A stretch of 64,000 nt of DNA from Geothrix campi (lineage in GTDB: Bacteria > Acidobacteriota > Holophagae > Holophagales > Holophagaceae): contig NZ_JANHMP010000001.1 of the NCBI RefSeq assembly GCF_024609265.1, positions 1,302,001 through 1,366,000 on the forward strand, given 5' to 3'. Below the pieces are notes generated by a model. It did no database searches, was not told the DNA's origin, and saw nothing but the letters and a program-made list of their open reading frames with translations. Position numbers and translations under genes: made by a program. Every line of letters begins with the position of its first letter. Within the stretch, counting starts at the first letter, position 1. This document shows, in pieces, positions 8,403-16,867 of this stretch.

Positions 8403-9254
8403 TCAGACCTCGGTGGCCAGGCGGTAGAGCTCGGACGCGGACACACCCAGGTGCTTGGCGAGGGGCTTCACGGCTTCGCGGAGGGTCATGCCGCCTTCCC
8501 GGGCAGCGGCGAGGTAGGCCTTGGCCCAGTCTGGCAGCGTGCCCCCTTCCAGCGCGGCGGTGGATTCGGTGACCAGCCTCTTGGCCCCCGCCCCCGCCAG
8601 CACCAGCACCATCTCGCCGCGGTCCTCCCGACCCAGCTGTTCCTTGACCTGGGTGGGCGTGCCGCGGTACCAGGTCTCGTGCAGCTTGGTCAGCTCCCGG
8701 CCCAGAGCGATCTCGCGGTCCGGCAGCAGGGTCTCCAGGTCCGCCAAGGTCTCGTGGATGCGGTGGGGCGTCTCGAAGACGACCACCGTCTCCTCCTCGG
8801 CGCCCAGCTTCTTCAGCAGGGTGCGCCGCGGCTCGCTGCGGTTGGGGAGGTAGCCCCAGAAGCTGAAGGCATGGCTGGGGAGGCCCGAGGCCACCACCGC
8901 CAGCAACACGGCGGAGGCCCCCGGCAGCACGGTGACCTTGGCCCCGGCGACCCGGGCGGCCCGGGCGATCTCGAAGCCGGGGTCGTTGATGCCGGGCATG
9001 CCCGCGTCGCTGCAGTAGGCCACGGTGCGGCCCGAGGCCAGTTCCAGCCCGATCCGTTCGTAGGCCGCGGCGCCGGCGTGGTCGTCGAAGCGCAGCAGGG
9101 GCTTGTCGATCCCCAGGTGCTTGAGCAGGCCGCCTGTGCGGCGCGTGTCCTCGCAGGCCACCAGGTCGGCCCCGGCCAGGGCCTCCTTGGCGCGGTCGGT
9201 GAGGTCGCCGAGATTGCCGATGGGCGTGGGGACGAGGATCAGGTGGCCGGTCAT
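8403..9254 (-). CDS. rsmI: 16S rRNA (cytidine1402-2'-O)-methyltransferase RsmI
   Basis: 283 aa. SAM-dependent tetrapyrrole-methylase-fold enzyme that 2'-O-methylates C1402 of 16S rRNA in the P site. Clear family blocks: ILVPTPIGNLGDLTDRA, ACEDTRRTGGLLKHL, YCSDAGMPGINDPG and ALPSHAFSFWGYLP-like sequence. The start at ATG 9254 gives the standard N-terminus (MTGHLILVPTPIGN). It is probably cotranscribed with the downstream MFS gene. Confidence 0.95.
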   Translation of the reverse strand: MTGHLILVPTPIGNLGDLTDRAKEALAGADLVACEDTRRTGGLLKHLGIDKPLLRFDDHAGAAAYERIGLELASGRTVAYCSDAGMPGINDPGFEIARAARVAGAKVTVLPGASAVLLAVVASGLPSHAFSFWGYLPNRSEPRRTLLKKLGAEEETVVVFETPHRIHETLADLETLLPDREIALGRELTKLHETWYRGTPTQVKEQLGREDRGEMVLVLAGAGAKRLVTESTAALEGGTLPDWAKAYLAAAREGGMTLREAVKPLAKHLGVSASELYRLATEV

Positions 9255-9322
9255 GCCTTCATTCTGGCAGGCGCAGCGGAGGGCGCCGCATTCGCAGCGC
9301 CCTCCGGCCCAATTCCCGGCAC

Positions 9323-10156
9323 CTACTTCGCGGGAGCCGCCTTGGGAGCGGGCTTAGCCGTCCAGACTTTCCAGAACTCGGGGTCCCCGGCGATTTCGCC
9401 GGCATCCGGGTAGCTCATCTTCGGATCCACCGCCAGCAGCTGGGCGTCCTCCCGCAGGAAGCAGTCGGCGATGAACTTCGAAAGGCCCTTGAGCTCCTCG
9501 GGACCAGCGGATTTGGCCATCTTCTCGTCATCGGCCATGGTCGCATCCGCGTCGGCCAGGCTGTGCAGCGGCACCACCCAGAGGAAAGTGGGATTGACGG
9601 TCCCGGCCACGGCCTGGTACACGCCCCACCGGGGCTTCAGGCCCGCCTTCTCGTAGAGTTCGGCGTATTTCTTCGCCCCGGCCGCGAACTCGGCGTCATG
9701 GCCCGGCTTCACCAGGATCGTGGAGGTCCAGTAGAAACGGGGAGCCATGTTCCCGATCTCGCGGCTGAGATCCGCGCGCAGCACATAAGCCACGCTGCTG
9801 TAGTTCGTGATGTACTCGGCATCCTTGGCGGCCAGCGCCTCGACCTGGGCCTTGAGGGCGGGATGCTCCTCCAGGTAGGTCTGATGCGCCTCCAGGCCCG
9901 CCAGGGAATCGTAGAACCATACCCACGTAGCCTGGTTCGGGCCGGCCATCGGCACCAGGCCCAGGTAGTGGTAGGGGCTCTTCGCCTGGACAAAAGCCTT
10001 GGACCAGGCGAACTCGTTCTTCTGGTGGGCGGCCTCCCGGCCGGGTTTCACGTCCTCCACGCCGATGCGCAGGACCTTGGGCCAGCTCGGAACCGGCGGC
10101 TCGCCGGCCATCAGGGTGGCACCGAGGGAGAGGCAAAGCAGGATTCGCGTATCCAT
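9323..10156 (-). CDS. Secreted protein of unknown function
   Basis: 277 aa. Starts with a signal peptide (MDTRILLCLSLGATLMAGEPP), then an alpha/beta region rich in Trp and Tyr (KNEFAWSKAFVQAKSPYHYLG, then WVWFYDSLAGLEAH). It ends in a low-complexity APKAAPAK tail. The ATG at 10156 is chosen for its GGAGGA Shine-Dalgarno. Two similar halves can be suspected (an ATWVWF... block and an FLWVVPL... block), as in dimeric alpha-beta barrel or NIPSNAP-like proteins, but the match is weak. No functional residue pattern was recognised. The AT-rich 112 bases upstream are probably its promoter. Confidence 0.7.
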   Translation of the reverse strand: MDTRILLCLSLGATLMAGEPPVPSWPKVLRIGVEDVKPGREAAHQKNEFAWSKAFVQAKSPYHYLGLVPMAGPNQATWVWFYDSLAGLEAHQTYLEEHPALKAQVEALAAKDAEYITNYSSVAYVLRADLSREIGNMAPRFYWTSTILVKPGHDAEFAAGAKKYAELYEKAGLKPRWGVYQAVAGTVNPTFLWVVPLHSLADADATMADDEKMAKSAGPEELKGLSKFIADCFLREDAQLLAVDPKMSYPDAGEIAGDPEFWKVWTAKPAPKAAPAK

Positions 10157-10268
10157 AGGCTCCTCCGTGAGTGAGGCCCATGAGGCTACGCCGATTCGAG
10201 TCCAATATGATCTATTTTTTAAGACTTGATGTCTGTATCTACATGGTATTTCAGACGGCAACCAGGAT

Positions 10269-10958
10269 TCATGTCACACGTTCGAGCTGCCGTTCGCTGC
10301 GGATCAGACGGCTGTAGAACAGGCCCGTGTGGTACCAGTGCAGGAAGAATGCTTCGAAGACGGCTCGCCGCCACCAGGCCAGGCTTCCAGGCAGTGGGGG
10401 GCAGCTGGGCGCGGGGCTGCAGCGCACGTCCAGGCCCAGGCCCAGGGCCGTGGCCCGGGCCCGGGCCAGGTGCAGGGGATCGGAGATCAGCAGCAGGGTG
10501 CGCCAGCCTTCAGCGCGCAGGTGGCTTCGCACGTTGAAGAGGTTCTCCAGGGTGTGCTGGCTCCGATCCTCCAGCAGGATGGCCGCCCCGGGAACACCCC
10601 GCGCCAGCAGCCAATCCCGCCCGGCCTCGGCCTCGCTGCGGGCGGCGCGACCCGTGGTGCCACCAGCCACGAGGATGCGGGGCGCGAGCCCCTGCCGCCA
10701 CAGCCCTTCGGCATGAGCCAGCCGCGCCTCGTAGACGGGCGTAAGGGTGTCGTCCTGCAGGCGTCGCCCCAGTACCAGGATAGCGTCCGCCGGCTCCAGC
10801 GGGTCACCCGCCGCGCCCTCCACCACGCGCCGCAGCCGGAACCACACGGGCACCAGCAGCAGCCCCGTGACGAGAGCCAGTCCCAATGAAGCCGCCCCGC
10901 CAGGGCCGAGCTTCTGCCAGAAGCTGGCGCGGGGCGGGGCGTGGTAGGGCGTGGGCAT
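10269..10958 (-). CDS. YdcF/SanA-like DUF218 membrane protein
   Basis: 229 aa. One N-terminal membrane span (GGAASLGLALVTGLLLVPVWF) followed by a DUF218 domain: DAILVLGRRLQDDTLTP, RILVAGGTTG, SEAEAGRDWLLARGVP, then LEDRSQHTLENLFN and LLISDPLHLARA. DUF218 proteins (ElyC, SanA, YdcF) are linked to envelope and polysaccharide metabolism in other bacteria, but no precise reaction can be given. It lies 14 bases downstream of typA on the same strand. Confidence 0.85.
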   Translation of the reverse strand: MPTPYHAPPRASFWQKLGPGGAASLGLALVTGLLLVPVWFRLRRVVEGAAGDPLEPADAILVLGRRLQDDTLTPVYEARLAHAEGLWRQGLAPRILVAGGTTGRAARSEAEAGRDWLLARGVPGAAILLEDRSQHTLENLFNVRSHLRAEGWRTLLLISDPLHLARARATALGLGLDVRCSPAPSCPPLPGSLAWWRRAVFEAFFLHWYHTGLFYSRLIRSERQLERVT

Positions 10959-10972
10959 GAGATCAGGCTAGG

Positions 10973-12799
10973 CTAGACCTCGACCCGCTTTTCGGATTTC
11001 TTGCGTTCGCTGGTGTCCAGCACCCGCTTGCGCATGCGGATGAAGTTGGGGGTCACTTCCACCAGCTCGTCGGACTCGATGTATTCCAGGGCCTGCTCCA
11101 GGGTGTGTTCCCGGGGCGGGGTGATGCGGGTGGCCTCGTCACTGCCGCTCGAGCGCATGTTGGACAGCTTCTTGGCCTTGGCCACGTTCACCACAAGATC
11201 GTTCTCGCGGGCGTGCTCGCCCACGATCATGCCCTCGTAGCACTTGGTCCCGGGCTGGATGAAGATGACGCCGCGTTCCTCCAGGTTCATGAGGGCGAAG
11301 CCCACGGCCTCGCACTGGTCCATGCTGATGAGCACTCCGTTCTTCCGGCCGACCAGCTCGCCCTTGTGCGGGCCGTAGTGGCTGAAGAGGCTGTGGATGA
11401 GGCCCTCGCCGCGGGTGTCGGTCATGAACTCATTGCGGAAGCCGATGAGGCCGCGGCTGGGGATCTTGAAGTGCAGGCGCAGACGCCCGCCCTCGTTCCC
11501 CATGTCCTGCATCTCGGCCTTGCGGTTGCCCATGTGCTCCATGGTCACGCCCATGTAGGCCTCTGGGATGTCGATGGTCACATCCTCATAGGGTTCGAGC
11601 TTCTCGCCGGTCACGGGGTCCGTGTGGAGGATCACCTCAGGACGACTGACACAGAGCTCGAAGCCTTCTCGCCGCATGGTCTCGATGAGCACGGAAAGGT
11701 GCAGTTCGCCGCGGCCGCTCACCTTGAAGGAATCGGGGCTGTCCGTATCCTCCACGCGCAGGGCCACGTTGTGCTGCAGCTCCTTCTGGAGACGCTCGCG
11801 GATGCGGCGGCTCTGGATGAACTTGCCGTCCTGGCCGGCGAAGGGCCCGGCGTTCACCATGAACATCATGGTGATGGTGGGCTCGTCGATGTCCACGTAT
11901 TCCAGCGCCTTCGGATCGGTGACGTCGGCGATCGTCTCGCCCACGCGGATGTCCGTGATGCCGGCCAGAGCCACGATCTCGCCGGCGCTGGCCTCGGTCT
12001 GCTGGATGCGGGACAGGCCCTCGAAGCCGTAGAGCTGGGTGACCTTGTGCTGCTGGATGCTGCCATCCCGCTTCACCAGGGCCACGACCTCACCCACCCG
12101 GAGACGGCCGTTCACGATGCGGCCAATGCCGATCTGCCCCACGAAGTCGCTCCACTCCATGAGGGTGATGAGCATCTGGAGCGGCGCCTCGGGGCTGCCC
12201 GTGGGGTGGGGGCAGTGCTTCACGATGGTGTCGAAGAGGGGATCAAGGCTGTCGCTGGAATCGTTCATGTCCAGCATGGCGTAGCCCAGCTTGGCGCTGG
12301 CGAAGACGCAGGGGAAGTCCAGCTGCTCCTCGGTGGCGCCCAGCTCGATGAGCAGGTCGAAGACCTGGTCCTGGGACCAGACGGGGCGGGCGCCGGGGCG
12401 ATCCACCTTGTTGATGACCACGATGGGCCGCAGGCCCAGGGCCAGGGCCTTGCGGGTCACGAACTTGGTCTGGGGCATGGGGCCGTCGAAGGCGTCGACC
12501 ACCAGCAGCACGGAATCCACCATGGAGAGCACGCGTTCGACTTCGCCACCGAAGTCGGCGTGGCCAGGGGTGTCCACGATGTTGAAGCGGTAGCCGCCCC
12601 AGTGCAGGGAGGTCGTCTTGGCCAGGATGGTGATGCCGCGCTCGCGTTCCTGGTCGTTGCTGTCCATGGCCCGTTCCTGGACCCGCTGGTTGTCCCGGAA
12701 CATGTGGGCACCCTTGAACAGGGCATCTACGAGGGTGGTCTTGCCATGGTCGACGTGGGCGATGATGGCGATATTGCGGATCTTCTCGAGGGGGGTCAT
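10973..12799 (-). CDS. typA: Translational GTPase TypA/BipA
   Basis: 608 aa. Ribosome-associated GTPase involved in 50S assembly and stress adaptation. Motifs: P-loop [17 protein letters not shown] (switch I), [14 protein letters not shown] (switch II) and [10 protein letters not shown], then domains II and III/V and the TypA-specific C-terminus ([21 protein letters not shown]). The ATG at 12799 is preferred to a GTG at 12823 because it gives the family N-terminus ([13 protein letters not shown]) and has GGGAG upstream. Confidence 0.97.
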   Translation of the reverse strand: MTPLEKIRNIAIIAHVDHGKTTLVDALFKGAHMFRDNQRVQERAMDSNDQERERGITILAKTTSLHWGGYRFNIVDTPGHADFGGEVERVLSMVDSVLLVVDAFDGPMPQTKFVTRKALALGLRPIVVINKVDRPGARPVWSQDQVFDLLIELGATEEQLDFPCVFASAKLGYAMLDMNDSSDSLDPLFDTIVKHCPHPTGSPEAPLQMLITLMEWSDFVGQIGIGRIVNGRLRVGEVVALVKRDGSIQQHKVTQLYGFEGLSRIQQTEASAGEIVALAGITDIRVGETIADVTDPKALEYVDIDEPTITMMFMVNAGPFAGQDGKFIQSRRIRERLQKELQHNVALRVEDTDSPDSFKVSGRGELHLSVLIETMRREGFELCVSRPEVILHTDPVTGEKLEPYEDVTIDIPEAYMGVTMEHMGNRKAEMQDMGNEGGRLRLHFKIPSRGLIGFRNEFMTDTRGEGLIHSLFSHYGPHKGELVGRKNGVLISMDQCEAVGFALMNLEERGVIFIQPGTKCYEGMIVGEHARENDLVVNVAKAKKLSNMRSSGSDEATRITPPREHTLEQALEYIESDELVEVTPNFIRMRKRVLDTSERKKSEKRVEV

Positions 12800-12942
12800 C
12801 TTGCTCCCGGGCAGCCCGGGCACAAGCCAGGCAGAACCTTCGATTTTACCAGATGCTGGGCCGATTTCCGAGCATTGATTGCAACCCCTTCCATTGTCGC
12901 GCCAGGGGTCTAAGATAAGCCCACTCTCACCGGGGGAACCCC

Positions 12943-14184
12943 ATGCATATCAACGAACTGCTCACCGTGGTCTGCGAGCAGGGCGCCAGCGACCTCCACC
13001 TCAAGGTCGGCAACCACCCCATCGCCCGCATCAAGGGAAAACTCACCCCCATGACGCAGTTCAAGCGGCTGGTGCAGGAGGACACCATCGCCATGGCCTA
13101 CGCCATCATGGCCAGCGACAAGCAGAAGGCGAAGTTCAAGGAGAACCTCGACCTCGACATCGCCTATTCCGTGCCCAGCCTGGGCCGCTTCCGCTGCAAC
13201 ATCTTCAACCAGCGCGGCACCGTGGGCCTGGTGCTGCGCGTGATCCCCCGGAAGATCTACACCATCGATGACCTGATGCTTCCCAAGGTGCTGAAGAACA
13301 TCTGCCAGGAGCAACGCGGCCTCGTGCTCGTGACGGGCACCACCGGCTCCGGCAAGTCCACCACCCTGGCCGCGATGATCGATCTCATCAACGCCACCCG
13401 GTCCGAGCACATCCTCACCATCGAGGATCCCATCGAGTACCTGCACCGGGACAACCAGAGCATCATCAACCAGCGTGAGGTCGAGGCCGATTGCAAGACC
13501 TTCGCCGCCGCCCTCCGCGCCGCCCTCCGCCAGGATCCCGATGTGATCCTGGTCGGTGAGATGCGCGACCTCGAGACCATCGAAACGGCCCTCCACGCCG
13601 CCGAGACCGGCCACATGGTCTTCAGCACCCTCCACACCCTGGACGCCACCGAGACCATCAACCGCATCATTTCCATGTTCCCGCCCCACCACCAGAAGCA
13701 GATCCGCCTCCAGCTGGCGGCCGTGCTCAAGGGCATCATCTCCCAGCGTCTCGTGCCCCGGGCCGACGGCCAGGGCCGCGTGCCCGCGGTGGAGGTCATG
13801 GTGGCCACGGAGACCGTGCGCACCTGCATCGAGGACAAGGACAAGACCAAGATGCTGAAGGACGTCATCTCCGCGGGCACCGCCCAGTACGGCATGCAGA
13901 CCTTCGACCAGAGCCTCTACTTCCTGCTCAAACAGGGTCTCATCACCGAAGAGGAGGCCCTGCTCCGCGCCACCAACGTGGGCGAGTTCAAGCTGCGGCT
14001 CGAAGGCGTCATGGGCACCTCCGACATGGCCCGGGCCAACATGGAACGCGGCATGTCCATCGCCCAGGGCGGGGGCCGGGAAGCCGGCGGTGCCCCGCCG
14101 CCTCCCCAGGTCCAGGCCCCCGCCCCCGGGATGCCCATGGCCATGCCCCCATCCACCGACGTGAAAATCACCCTGGCACGCTAG
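12943..14184 (+). CDS. pilT: Type IV pilus retraction ATPase PilT
   Basis: 413 aa. Hexameric ATPase that drives pilus depolymerisation and twitching. N-terminal PAS-like region (INELLTVVCEQGASDLHLKVG), Walker A GTTGSGKSTT, Asp box (TIEDPIEYLH), Walker B (DVILVGEMRD) and the His box (TGHMVFSTLHTLDATETINR). The AIRNLIRE-type C-terminal helix is not obvious and the last 45 residues are a Gly/Pro/Ala-rich tail, so PilU or another paralogue is possible. No other pilus genes are nearby. The stop is 51 bases from the HU/IHF gene. Confidence 0.92.
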   Translation: MHINELLTVVCEQGASDLHLKVGNHPIARIKGKLTPMTQFKRLVQEDTIAMAYAIMASDKQKAKFKENLDLDIAYSVPSLGRFRCNIFNQRGTVGLVLRVIPRKIYTIDDLMLPKVLKNICQEQRGLVLVTGTTGSGKSTTLAAMIDLINATRSEHILTIEDPIEYLHRDNQSIINQREVEADCKTFAAALRAALRQDPDVILVGEMRDLETIETALHAAETGHMVFSTLHTLDATETINRIISMFPPHHQKQIRLQLAAVLKGIISQRLVPRADGQGRVPAVEVMVATETVRTCIEDKDKTKMLKDVISAGTAQYGMQTFDQSLYFLLKQGLITEEEALLRATNVGEFKLRLEGVMGTSDMARANMERGMSIAQGGGREAGGAPPPPQVQAPAPGMPMAMPPSTDVKITLAR

Positions 14185-14235
14185 GCACTCTTCCCCTTAT
14201 CCTGGCTCTCCCACTCCCACGGCCCGAGGTCGCAG

Positions 14236-14511
14236 ATGATCAAGATCGACATCGCCAATTCGTTGATGAAAGTGCACCCGTGCTCCCGCGCCACCGCCCT
14301 CCAGGTGGTGGACCTCCTCACTGAACGCCTCAAGGACGCCCTCCTGAACGGCCACCGCATCGAGATCCGCGGCTTCGGCGTCTTCGAGCCACGGCCCCGC
14401 AAGCGTGGCATGGGCCGGAACATCAAGACCGGCGCCAGCGTCCAGATCCCCAAGGGCAAGAGCATCCGCTTCAAGCCGGGGAAGGATCTGCGGGAGATCG
14501 AGGTCGCGTAG
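14236..14511 (+). CDS. HU/IHF-family DNA-bending protein
   Basis: 91 aa, the normal length. The start (IKIDIANSLMKVHPCSRATA), the core GHRIEIRGFGVFEPRPRKRGMGRNI with the DNA-intercalating arm and the end (GKSIRFKPGKDLREIE) are typical of IHF/HU chromatin proteins. IHF-like identity is favoured by RGFGVFE and GRNIKTG, but the alpha, beta or HU class cannot be fixed. It may be cotranscribed with pilT. Confidence 0.93.
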   Translation: MIKIDIANSLMKVHPCSRATALQVVDLLTERLKDALLNGHRIEIRGFGVFEPRPRKRGMGRNIKTGASVQIPKGKSIRFKPGKDLREIEVA

Positions 14512-14518
14512 CCCCCGG

Positions 14519-14541
14519 CTCTCGACGCTACGCGTCGAGAG
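14519..14541. terminator. Hairpin between convergent HU/IHF and decarboxylase genes
   Basis: Perfect 9-bp stem CTCTCGACG/CGTCGAGAG with a 5-base loop, placed exactly where two convergent genes meet. It overlaps the last codons of the decarboxylase. There is no U-tract on either strand, so terminator strength is uncertain; a bidirectional transcription stop is the simplest reading. Confidence 0.55.
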
Positions 14542-15997
14542 AAAACAGGAAGGCGTGGCGTGAGGCCAGCTGCTTGGCCGCTGCCTGGAGACGATCCAGG
14601 GCGTCATCCACTTCATCCTTGTGTGTCCGCGCCGCGAGGATGGCCAGGCGCAGGTGGAAGGCGCCGTTCAGCTTGGTGCCGCTCAGGAAAATGCGGCCCT
14701 CGGCCGTGAGGCGCTGCAGCAGGGCCTGGTTGAAGGCATCCGCGTTCCCCGTGGGCGGCAGGAACCGGAAGGCGAGGACGCTGAGCTGGGGCGCCGGCCC
14801 CGGATCCACACCCGGCATCTGCCGGATCCGGTCGTAGGCGTACCGGGCCAGGAGGAGTTTCTCCTCCAGGGCCGCCCGGAACGCTGCCACGCCGTGGAGC
14901 TGCAGCGGGAGCCAAAGGCGCAAAGCGCGGGCGTGCTTGCTGAATTCCAGGGTGGTTTCGGAGGGACTCAGCTCCTCCAGGTCCTCGGGCGGCGAGGGCA
15001 GGTAGTCGGCCTGGAAGGCGTGGGCCTTCCGCAGGGGATCGAGGTGGCGCACCAGCACGGCGCCCAGGCCCAGGGGGGCGAACAGCCCCTTGTGCGGATC
15101 GAGCACCAGGCTGTCGCTGCGATCCAGGCCCCGGAGCGTGGCCTTCCCGGGCTCCGTCAGGGCGAAGGAGGCTCCATAGGCCCCATCCGTGTGCAGCCAC
15201 AGGCCGTGGCGCGTGGCCAGATCGGCGCAGGCCTCCAGGGGATCCACCGCCCCGGTGTTGGTGGTGCCGGCCGTGGGCACCAGCAGCCAGGGGCGGAGCC
15301 CGGCGCGGCGGTCTGCCAGGATGGCGGCCTCCAGGGCCTCGGGACGCAAGCGGAAGTCGGCGTCCGTGGGGATCTCCCGCACCTGCGCCTCGCCCATGCC
15401 CGCCACACGGAGGGCCTTCACGATGCAGTGGTGGGCCTGATCCGATAGGTACACGCAGGCCTTGGCGTAGTCCGCCGCCTTGAGGCCCGCGGCCTCCCGG
15501 GCCGTGCAGATCCCCACCAGGTGGGCCATGCTGCCCCCCGCGGCCAGGTTGCCCGAGCTGCCTTCGGGCAGGCCCATCTCCCGGGCCAGCCAGGCAATCA
15601 CCTGGTTCTCCATGCGCACGGCGCCGGGCCCGGCGAAGAAGTAGGCCGCATAGCGATTGGTGAGGGCCGCCAGCAGATCCCCCAGGGCCCCCGCGAACAG
15701 CGAGGAAGGTGGGATGAAGGCCAGGTGCCGCCCCGAGGCCCCGTTGGCCCCCACGCCATCCACGTGTTCGGCCAGGGCGCCCAGCACCTGCGGGAAGGAC
15801 CGCCCCGCCTCGGGGATGGGGAAATCCGCCAGCCCCGCCCCAGGCCGATCCTTCAGCACGAAGGCCGGGGTCTCCGGAAGTGCCTGGAGGAAGGCTTCGC
15901 CGTATTCACGGGAGGCCTGCCACAGCGCGGCCCGTTCCTCCGTGCCGGGATCCAGTTTCCGGGACTGGGATTCCAGATCCTTCAGACGATCCAGCAT
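14528..15997 (-). CDS. PLP-dependent decarboxylase (aromatic/group II amino-acid decarboxylase family)
   Basis: 489 aa, typical for the family. The PLP-binding Lys is K303 in VLDPHKGLF. Other blocks are VPTAGTTNTGAVDP and HTDGAYGASFAL (Asp that contacts the pyridine N, Ala stacking). The SGNLAAGGSMAHLVGI segment corresponds to the phosphate-binding region. It could decarboxylate an aromatic amino acid or glutamate, or act as a carbon-sulfur lyase; the substrate cannot be set from motifs. Monocistronic, convergent to the HU/IHF gene. Confidence 0.9.
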   Translation of the reverse strand: MLDRLKDLESQSRKLDPGTEERAALWQASREYGEAFLQALPETPAFVLKDRPGAGLADFPIPEAGRSFPQVLGALAEHVDGVGANGASGRHLAFIPPSSLFAGALGDLLAALTNRYAAYFFAGPGAVRMENQVIAWLAREMGLPEGSSGNLAAGGSMAHLVGICTAREAAGLKAADYAKACVYLSDQAHHCIVKALRVAGMGEAQVREIPTDADFRLRPEALEAAILADRRAGLRPWLLVPTAGTTNTGAVDPLEACADLATRHGLWLHTDGAYGASFALTEPGKATLRGLDRSDSLVLDPHKGLFAPLGLGAVLVRHLDPLRKAHAFQADYLPSPPEDLEELSPSETTLEFSKHARALRLWLPLQLHGVAAFRAALEEKLLLARYAYDRIRQMPGVDPGPAPQLSVLAFRFLPPTGNADAFNQALLQRLTAEGRIFLSGTKLNGAFHLRLAILAARTHKDEVDDALDRLQAAAKQLASRHAFLFSLDA

Positions 15998-16080
15998 TGG
16001 CGGGTCTCCAGGCGGTCGGGATCGGGGGAAAGGATCCGCCTCTCACCAGCGACCGACCCTCCAGCCTAGCAAACGGTAGA

Positions 16081-16359
16081 ATGGAAGGCATGGAAGCCTG
16101 CCGCCGCCCCGAAATCACCTACCCCACCCGCGTCCCCATGAAGATCATCGGACGCCAGGAGGAACTGCGCCCCGACATGGTCATGGAACTGATCCTGGCC
16201 CACCTGGGCCCCCAGGCCGAAGGCGACGAGCAGCACTCGGCCAACTGCAAGGGGTCCTTCATCAGCTACACCTTCTGGGTCACCCTGCCCCACGGCCAGG
16301 CCGAGACGCCGCTGCGGGAGGCGATCCAGAAGCTGCCTGGGGTGGTGATGCAGTTGTAG
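16081..16359 (+). CDS. DUF493 (YbeD-like) protein
   Basis: 92 aa. The core TYPTRVPMKIIGRQEELRPD, the later SFISYTFWVTLP and the ending LPGVVMQL match small DUF493/YbeD ferredoxin-like-fold proteins, proposed regulatory proteins of unknown target. Two in-frame ATGs (16081 and 16090) are possible, neither with a strong Shine-Dalgarno; the longer is given. It is followed by the long imperfect hairpin and the asnS-end repeat array. Confidence 0.8.
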   Translation: MEGMEACRRPEITYPTRVPMKIIGRQEELRPDMVMELILAHLGPQAEGDEQHSANCKGSFISYTFWVTLPHGQAETPLREAIQKLPGVVMQL

Positions 16360-16377
16360 TTCCACTCTGGAAATGAT

Positions 16378-16465
16378 CTCCACAAAGGACACGAAGAAAG
16401 AATCTAAGGGCACCAAGGTTGCCTCTTGGTGTCCTTGGTTTTTCCCATTCGTGTCCTTCGTGGAG
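16378..16465. repeat. Long imperfect inverted repeat (interspersed-repeat type)
   Basis: 88-base near-palindrome. Outer arms CTCCACAAAGGACACGAA (16378-16395) and the reverse complement of 16448-16465 differ at one base. Inner arms around AAGGGCACCAA and its partner also pair with one mismatch. It can fold into a long hairpin. The wording (cacgaaggacacgaa) resembles a short repeat scattered in many bacterial genomes, which suggests a mobile non-autonomous repeat; that is from memory. Confidence 0.65.
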
Positions 16466-16485
16466 GTCTTTTCTACGGCCGCAAC

Positions 16486-16867
16486 GTCCCCATCATGCGG
16501 GGATACGGGATGCTCTCTCTCACATTCGGCGAGGGACGAAGCGGGTCGCAGAGCGGGCTGCATCGGCAGCCCGCGGCGCGGGGCCCCGCCGGCCCGAGTC
16601 GGAGCAGGGCGCAGCCCTGCGGAGGCTGCCGCCCGCGATCGCGTAGCGGGAGCGGATTCGTGGCCGAGTGCTACGGCCTGAGCGTCCCCATCATGCGAGG
16701 GTACGGAATGGTCTCTCTCACGTGCGGCGAGGGACGAAGCGGGTCGCAGAGCGGGCTGCATCGGCAGCCCGCGGCGCGGGGCCCCGCCGGCCCGAGTCGG
16801 AGCAGGGCGCAGCCCTGCGGAGGCTGCCGCCCGCGGTCGCGCAGCGAGCGCGGTGTCGTGACCAGTG
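16486..16867 (-). repeat. Tandem ~197-bp units, each carrying a copy of the asnS 3' end
   Basis: The motif gtccccatcatgcg recurs at 16486, 16684 and 16881 (spacings 198 and 197). The third is the real asnS terminus. On the minus strand the first two copies still read VRE(T/S)[12 protein letters not shown] followed by a stop, and most differences from asnS are synonymous (for example CTC/TTG and AGG/CGG). Between copies lies a GC-rich spacer that is nearly identical for about 108 bases and has strong hairpins (GCGGGCTGC/GCAGCCCGC). No gene is called here. The pattern resembles elements that integrate in a gene's 3' end and restore it. Confidence 0.85.

Noticed and set aside
11105-12913. Open frame of about 600 codons antisense to typA
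   Set aside because: Artefact of third-position G+C in typA; no start signal or recognisable motif.
16066-16761. 231-codon minus-strand frame through the asnS-end repeats
   Set aside because: It reads across the repeat units in a frame different from the conserved asnS ending and contains the same repeat translated twice; not supported as a gene.
16486-16867. Insertion sequence downstream of asnS
   Set aside because: No transposase frame, no terminal inverted repeats and no target duplication; the tandem gene-end structure explains the repeats better.
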